Positions 14,343 through 17,240 of a stretch of 17,240 nucleotides of DNA are shown here, one piece after another; within the stretch, counting starts at the first letter, position 1, and each line of letters starts with the position of its first letter. A program made the translations under genes and the position numbers. Under the pieces are notes generated by a model. It saw nothing but the letters and a program-made list of their open reading frames with translations, had not been told where the DNA came from and searched no databases. The stretch covers positions 1-17,240 of the forward strand of contig CAJOPJ010000009.1 in NCBI GenBank assembly GCA_905236325.1. The letters are read 5' to 3'. The DNA comes from an uncultured Selenomonadaceae bacterium (lineage in GTDB: Bacteria; Bacillota; Negativicutes; Selenomonadales; Selenomonadaceae).

Positions 14343-15334
14343 TTGACTTGCAGTATTTAATTTTCACGGTAATAATTTTGGCTTTGCTGTTTGATTTTAT
14401 CAATGGATTTCACGACACGGCAAACGCAATTGCAACTTCAGTTTCAACACGCGCATTGCATCCAATGCAAGCAATAATTATGGCGGCAGGATTGAATTTT
14501 TTAGGCGCAATGGTTTCAACAGGCGTTGCAAAAACAATCGGCGGCGATATTGTTTCAAGCGCAGAGATTGTCGATGAAAAAGTTATCATTGCAGCGTTAT
14601 TCGGCGCGATTGTTTGGAATTTGCTGACTTGGTGGTTTGGAATACCTTCAAGTTCCTCACACGCGCTAGTTGGCGGAATGATTGGTGCAGTTTTAATTTC
14701 AGTCGGCAGTTTAGGACTTAATTGGAGCGGCATTGGAAAAATTGTCGTTGCGCTTATTGCCTCACCTGTGATTGCAATTATTATTGGCATTGTGATTATG
14801 AATATTTTATTCAGATTGTTTGGAAGTTTCAGTCCGCACGCTGTTAATCAAAATTTCCGGCGTATGCAAATTTTATCTGCGGCGGCAATGGCTTTTTCGC
14901 ACGGCTCTAATGACGCACAAAAATCTATGGGCATTATTACGCTTGCGCTTTTTAGTGGAGGATTTATTGCTGAATTTGAAGTGCCTATGTTTGTAAAAAT
15001 TTTGTGCGCAACTGCTATGGCGATTGGTACTGCGTCGGGTGGCTGGCGAATTATTAAAACCATTGGCGGCAAGATTTTTAAACTTGAACCGATAAGCGGC
15101 TTTGCGGCTGATTTAAATTCCTCAATTGTGGTTTTTGGCGCAACACTTTTGCATTTGCCTGTTTCAACTACGCATGTTGTTTCCGGTTCAATCATGGGCG
15201 TTGGAACTGCCAAGCGCGTTAATGCTGTACATTGGGGCGTTGCTCAACAAATGGTCAAGGCTTGGGTTATGACAATTCCTCTGACTGCTGTTATGGGCGC
15301 ATTGGCTTTTTGCGTTGTCGATAGAATTTTTTAA
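14330..15334 (+). CDS. pit: Inorganic phosphate transporter, PiT family
   Basis: A 334-residue membrane protein with about ten helices. Both PiT signature repeats are present: FDFINGFHDTANAIATSV near the N-terminus and FSHGSNDAQKSMGIIT near residue 190. PiT carriers import metal-phosphate by symport. The start is uncertain. GTG at 14330 opens the frame but overlaps the AAGGAG at 14325-14330 that should serve as its ribosome site; TTG at 14348 is too far (17 bases); and the best-spaced in-frame codon is an ATA at 14339. All give nearly the same protein. The PhoU-like DUF47 gene that often accompanies pit is missing; the CYTH gene takes that place with a 13-base overlap. Confidence 0.94.
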   Translation: MVKIVDLQYLIFTVIILALLFDFINGFHDTANAIATSVSTRALHPMQAIIMAAGLNFLGAMVSTGVAKTIGGDIVSSAEIVDEKVIIAALFGAIVWNLLTWWFGIPSSSSHALVGGMIGAVLISVGSLGLNWSGIGKIVVALIASPVIAIIIGIVIMNILFRLFGSFSPHAVNQNFRRMQILSAAAMAFSHGSNDAQKSMGIITLALFSGGFIAEFEVPMFVKILCATAMAIGTASGGWRIIKTIGGKIFKLEPISGFAADLNSSIVVFGATLLHLPVSTTHVVSGSIMGVGTAKRVNAVHWGVAQQMVKAWVMTIPLTAVMGALAFCVVDRIF

Positions 15335-15336
15335 AT

Positions 15337-15359
15337 AAAAAAAAGCCGCTTGCACGGCT
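15337..15359 (-). terminator. Intrinsic terminator of the nitroreductase-lipase-GNAT unit
   Basis: Read on the minus strand: stem AGCCG / CGGCT with a 6-base loop, followed by eight T residues, 12 bases after the GNAT stop. On the plus strand no T-run follows the stem, so it should stop only minus-strand transcripts. It lies just beyond the PiT stop codon. The stem is short but GC-rich. Confidence 0.7.
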
Positions 15360-15371
15360 GAACTTAAAAAT

Positions 15372-15863
15372 CTAAAGCAAAATATATTGCGGAACAATAT
15401 CAACAAAACTGCCGTCATTCATGCGAAAACCGCCGGGAATTGTTCCAAGTTCAATAAAACCAAGTCGCCGGTAAAGATGTCTTGCGTGAATATTTTCAGC
15501 AACAACAGAGTTGAACTGCAGGATTTTAAATCCAAGTTCACGCGCTTTTTTTATGCAATGCTTAACAATAATTTCGCCAATATGATTGCCGCGTAAATCT
15601 GAACGCACTGCATAACTTGCGTTTGAAATATGCCCACACCTGCCAACATTGTTTGGGTGCAAGATATACAACGCTAAAATTTCGCCACTGTCAGAATCAG
15701 CAGCCAAGCCTGTAAAACTTTGCGACTTAAAAAATTCATCGCCTGTTTTGGCAGTAAGTTCTTCTTCCTGTGGAAAAGAAATTCCGTCGCGAACAACTTC
15801 ATTCCAAATTCCGATTGCGCTTTGAATATGTTCAGTTGCGTATGGTTTAACAATTATTGACAT
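15372..15863 (-). CDS. GNAT-family N-acetyltransferase
   Basis: A 163-residue acetyltransferase of the acetyl-CoA-dependent GNAT superfamily. It shows an IWNEVVRDGISFPQ opening, YILHPNNVGRCGHISNASYAV as the central strands, the pyrophosphate-loop motif RGNHIGE, and LYRRLGF then LGTIPGGF near the C-terminus. The loop has His where the consensus RxxGxG has Gly, a variant I recall from a Firmicutes subfamily whose substrate is not established. The ATG at 15863 has GGGAGAG upstream, located inside the last codons of the lipase gene, which it overlaps by ten bases; the two are probably translationally coupled. It is the last gene of the minus-strand unit, with a terminator 12 bases after its stop. 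Confidence 0.88.
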   Translation of the reverse strand: MSIIVKPYATEHIQSAIGIWNEVVRDGISFPQEEELTAKTGDEFFKSQSFTGLAADSDSGEILALYILHPNNVGRCGHISNASYAVRSDLRGNHIGEIIVKHCIKKARELGFKILQFNSVVAENIHARHLYRRLGFIELGTIPGGFRMNDGSFVDIVPQYILL

Positions 15864-17104
15864 AAAATTCTCTCCCTGTTTGAACGCAAATTTTCTTGTG
15901 CAAAAGCTGCCGCCTCAATCAATGTTAAATTTTCAGTCGTGGGCATTGAAGTTTGCATTGATAAAAGTTCACCGTCCGCGCTGAACAGTAGTTCCTCAAG
16001 TGTAACGCGCTTTTCGCCGTGCTGAGCTTCACGCACAGGTTTTGCATACAAATATTGCACTAAAATAAATTTACAATCGAATTTTTTAGCCTGTTCCAAA
16101 AAACCTGAAACGCTGTAGGAAAATTGGTCGGCTTTTTTTATTTCAATTTTTGCCTGATTGTCGAAAGTCAAATTTATTAAGCGCGATTTTAAGCCGTCGG
16201 ACAAAATTTGCAAAATAAATTTTTCATCTTCTGCGTTGAAAGAATTTTTTAAAATTGTAACCGGCGCAACATAAACAGCTTTATTTTCGACTTCCGGCGG
16301 CAAATTTGGCGGATTTAAGCTGTAAAAATTTCTAATCGCCGCGTCCAAGTACAAAATCATTTTGTGCGCATTGTGATTCGGCGTTGGCAGTTCGGGATAA
16401 TTTACAACTTCGCCGAAATGCACATAACCTAAAACCTGCAATGAACGCTTGATGGGGTCGCCTGTGATTGTTACGCGCGTTAAATTTATTTTGTCTTGAT
16501 ATTGTTCTGCCAAAGCGCGGTTGCCGATTGAAGGCGCACCGAAAGTTATAACTTTAATTCTATCCATTGGTGCGCCGGAATCGCAAAGTCGAATTGCAGT
16601 CATAAGCGCAACTGCGCCGCCCAAACTGTGTCCTGTAATGTACAATTTTTCGGCAGGATTGTTTTTAAGTTCGTTCAGCAAATAATCTTTCACGCCGCCG
16701 TCAAGTGCAGAATCTGTATAATCCCTAAAGCCGCGATGCACAAATATTTTATTGGCATCGTTTGCGTCAAAATTTTCATCTTCATGCAATGGAACTCTGC
16801 CAACGCGAAAATCAACTTCAACATCTTTTAAATCTTCAGTGCCGCTGATAACTAAAATTTTTATATTGTCTTTGCTTATCAAATATGCTTTTACAAAAGC
16901 GCGTGAATTTTCAGTTGTAATTGCGTCGATTGACCAGTCACGCGCCAAAAGCATATTACGCGCCATTAAACTTTCTTCGCCTGAATAAGCAGAAAGCGAA
17001 GTGAACGCGCAGATTAAATTTTCTGTCGCTAAGTTCAACTCCGCCGCAAATGCACTTTTGGCTGACAAAATAAAAATTACCAGCATTAAGCATATTTTTT
17101 TCAA
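15854..17104 (-). CDS. Secreted lipase-like alpha/beta hydrolase (class 3 lipase) with unknown C-terminal domain
   Basis: A 416-residue exported protein. Starting at TTG 17104 gives a classic signal peptide: Lys-Lys, a hydrophobic stretch, and an AFA cleavage site at 18-20. GAGG lies eight bases upstream; an earlier in-frame TTG (17125) would add seven charged residues without benefit. Residues about 25-260 form a lipase_3 fold with nucleophile Ser160 in GHSLGGA, acid Asp216 in TGDPIKR and a likely catalytic His244 or His247. It should cleave ester bonds of lipids or related substrates outside the membrane. Residues about 270-416 form an additional domain that I do not recognise. It follows the nitroreductase gene by ten bases and overlaps the GNAT gene. 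Confidence 0.9.
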   Translation of the reverse strand: MKKICLMLVIFILSAKSAFAAELNLATENLICAFTSLSAYSGEESLMARNMLLARDWSIDAITTENSRAFVKAYLISKDNIKILVISGTEDLKDVEVDFRVGRVPLHEDENFDANDANKIFVHRGFRDYTDSALDGGVKDYLLNELKNNPAEKLYITGHSLGGAVALMTAIRLCDSGAPMDRIKVITFGAPSIGNRALAEQYQDKINLTRVTITGDPIKRSLQVLGYVHFGEVVNYPELPTPNHNAHKMILYLDAAIRNFYSLNPPNLPPEVENKAVYVAPVTILKNSFNAEDEKFILQILSDGLKSRLINLTFDNQAKIEIKKADQFSYSVSGFLEQAKKFDCKFILVQYLYAKPVREAQHGEKRVTLEELLFSADGELLSMQTSMPTTENLTLIEAAAFAQENLRSNRERILCQ

Positions 17105-17112
17105 TTTATTTT

Positions 17113-17116
17113 CCTC
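17113..17116 (-). promoter_or_regulatory. Ribosome binding site deciding the lipase TTG start
   Basis: GAGG on the minus strand, eight bases before TTG 17104. It overlaps the TGA of the upstream nitroreductase gene, and it favours the start that yields an uninterrupted signal peptide. Confidence 0.6.
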
Positions 17117-17240
17117 ACTCGACAAAATGTATTTTAGAATCGTCCCAGCGATCTTTTTGAGAATGTTTTTTTGCAGGATAGCCGAATGGAAAAATAGTAA
17201 ACGCCTTTAAGTTTTCAGGTAAATTTATAGCCGCCGCAAC
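17115..17240 (-). CDS. Nitroreductase-family protein, C-terminal fragment (5' end outside window)
   Basis: The minus-strand frame entering from the right edge runs 41 codons to TGA. It reads INLPENLKAF, then IFPFGYPAKK, then KDRWDDSKIHF. This is the typical end of FMN-dependent nitroreductase-like oxidoreductases, in which a LPE...GYP segment is followed by a DR-(Y/F)-(D)E-x-(R/K)-(V/I)-H tail. These flavoproteins reduce nitro, quinone or related compounds with NAD(P)H. The catalytic and FMN-binding parts lie outside the window, so substrate and integrity cannot be judged. Its stop lies ten bases before the lipase start, suggesting a shared transcript. Confidence 0.78.
   Translation of the reverse strand, partial: VAAAINLPENLKAFTIFPFGYPAKKHSQKDRWDDSKIHFVE

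Noticed and set aside
14410..15213. Two minus-strand open frames (126 and 121 codons) opposite the PiT gene
   Set aside because: Antisense mirrors of membrane-helix codons; the plus-strand PiT signatures decide the coding strand.
1..17240. tRNA/rRNA genes, CRISPR arrays, insertion sequences, prophage or defence genes
   Set aside because: None seen by reading; nearly all of the window is explained by the listed protein genes.

Overview
The window comes from an AT-rich, probably anaerobic bacterium of the Firmicutes/Bacillota type, possibly a Negativicute; that placement is inference. The grounds are an oxygen-sensitive indolepyruvate:ferredoxin oxidoreductase, an ECF vitamin transporter with a separate ThiT component, a Lac-family PTS permease, strong AGGAGG-type ribosome sites and frequent TTG/GTG starts. 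It is almost wholly coding: 15 complete genes and a partial gene at each end. There are no RNA genes, IS elements, CRISPR arrays or prophage genes, and no gene-free gap exceeds about 120 bases.

Left part (1-8247). The window opens with the last 43 codons of a plus-strand gene resembling the C-terminus of IMP dehydrogenase. Converging on it is a tightly packed six-gene minus-strand unit from about 8190 down to 118. Its order is iorA, iorB, a REC-GGDEF response regulator, a membrane hybrid histidine kinase (HisKA-HATPase-REC-HPt), a PTS EIIC permease of the cellobiose/lactose family, and thiT. Intergenic gaps are 42, overlap 20, 10, 0 and 9 bp, and only one promoter-like site is visible, an extended -10 before iorA. 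The unit joins a TPP-dependent enzyme, a thiamine importer, a c-di-GMP signalling pair and a sugar permease lacking its EIIA/EIIB partners.

Middle part (8248-13822). A plus-strand run carries prmC, ecfT, truA and a soluble FIST-sensor chemoreceptor. ecfT and truA overlap, and truA and the receptor both use TTG starts with good Shine-Dalgarno sites. ecfT is the membrane partner that ThiT would need, but the ATPase genes ecfA1/ecfA2, usually beside ecfT, are absent. pfkA follows with its own promoter and an intrinsic terminator.

Right part (13835-17240). Directly behind the pfkA terminator lie an overlapping pair, a CYTH/triphosphate-tunnel protein and a PiT phosphate transporter. Converging from the right is a minus-strand unit: the 3' end of a nitroreductase-family gene, a secreted class 3 lipase-like hydrolase with an unrecognised C-terminal half, and a GNAT acetyltransferase overlapping it by 10 bp. 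That unit ends at a T-run terminator just beyond the PiT stop.

The best candidate for something undescribed is the orphan EIIC / hybrid kinase / diguanylate cyclase trio joined to iorAB and thiT. The FIST chemoreceptor in a translation-housekeeping operon and the lipase C-terminal domain are secondary leads.
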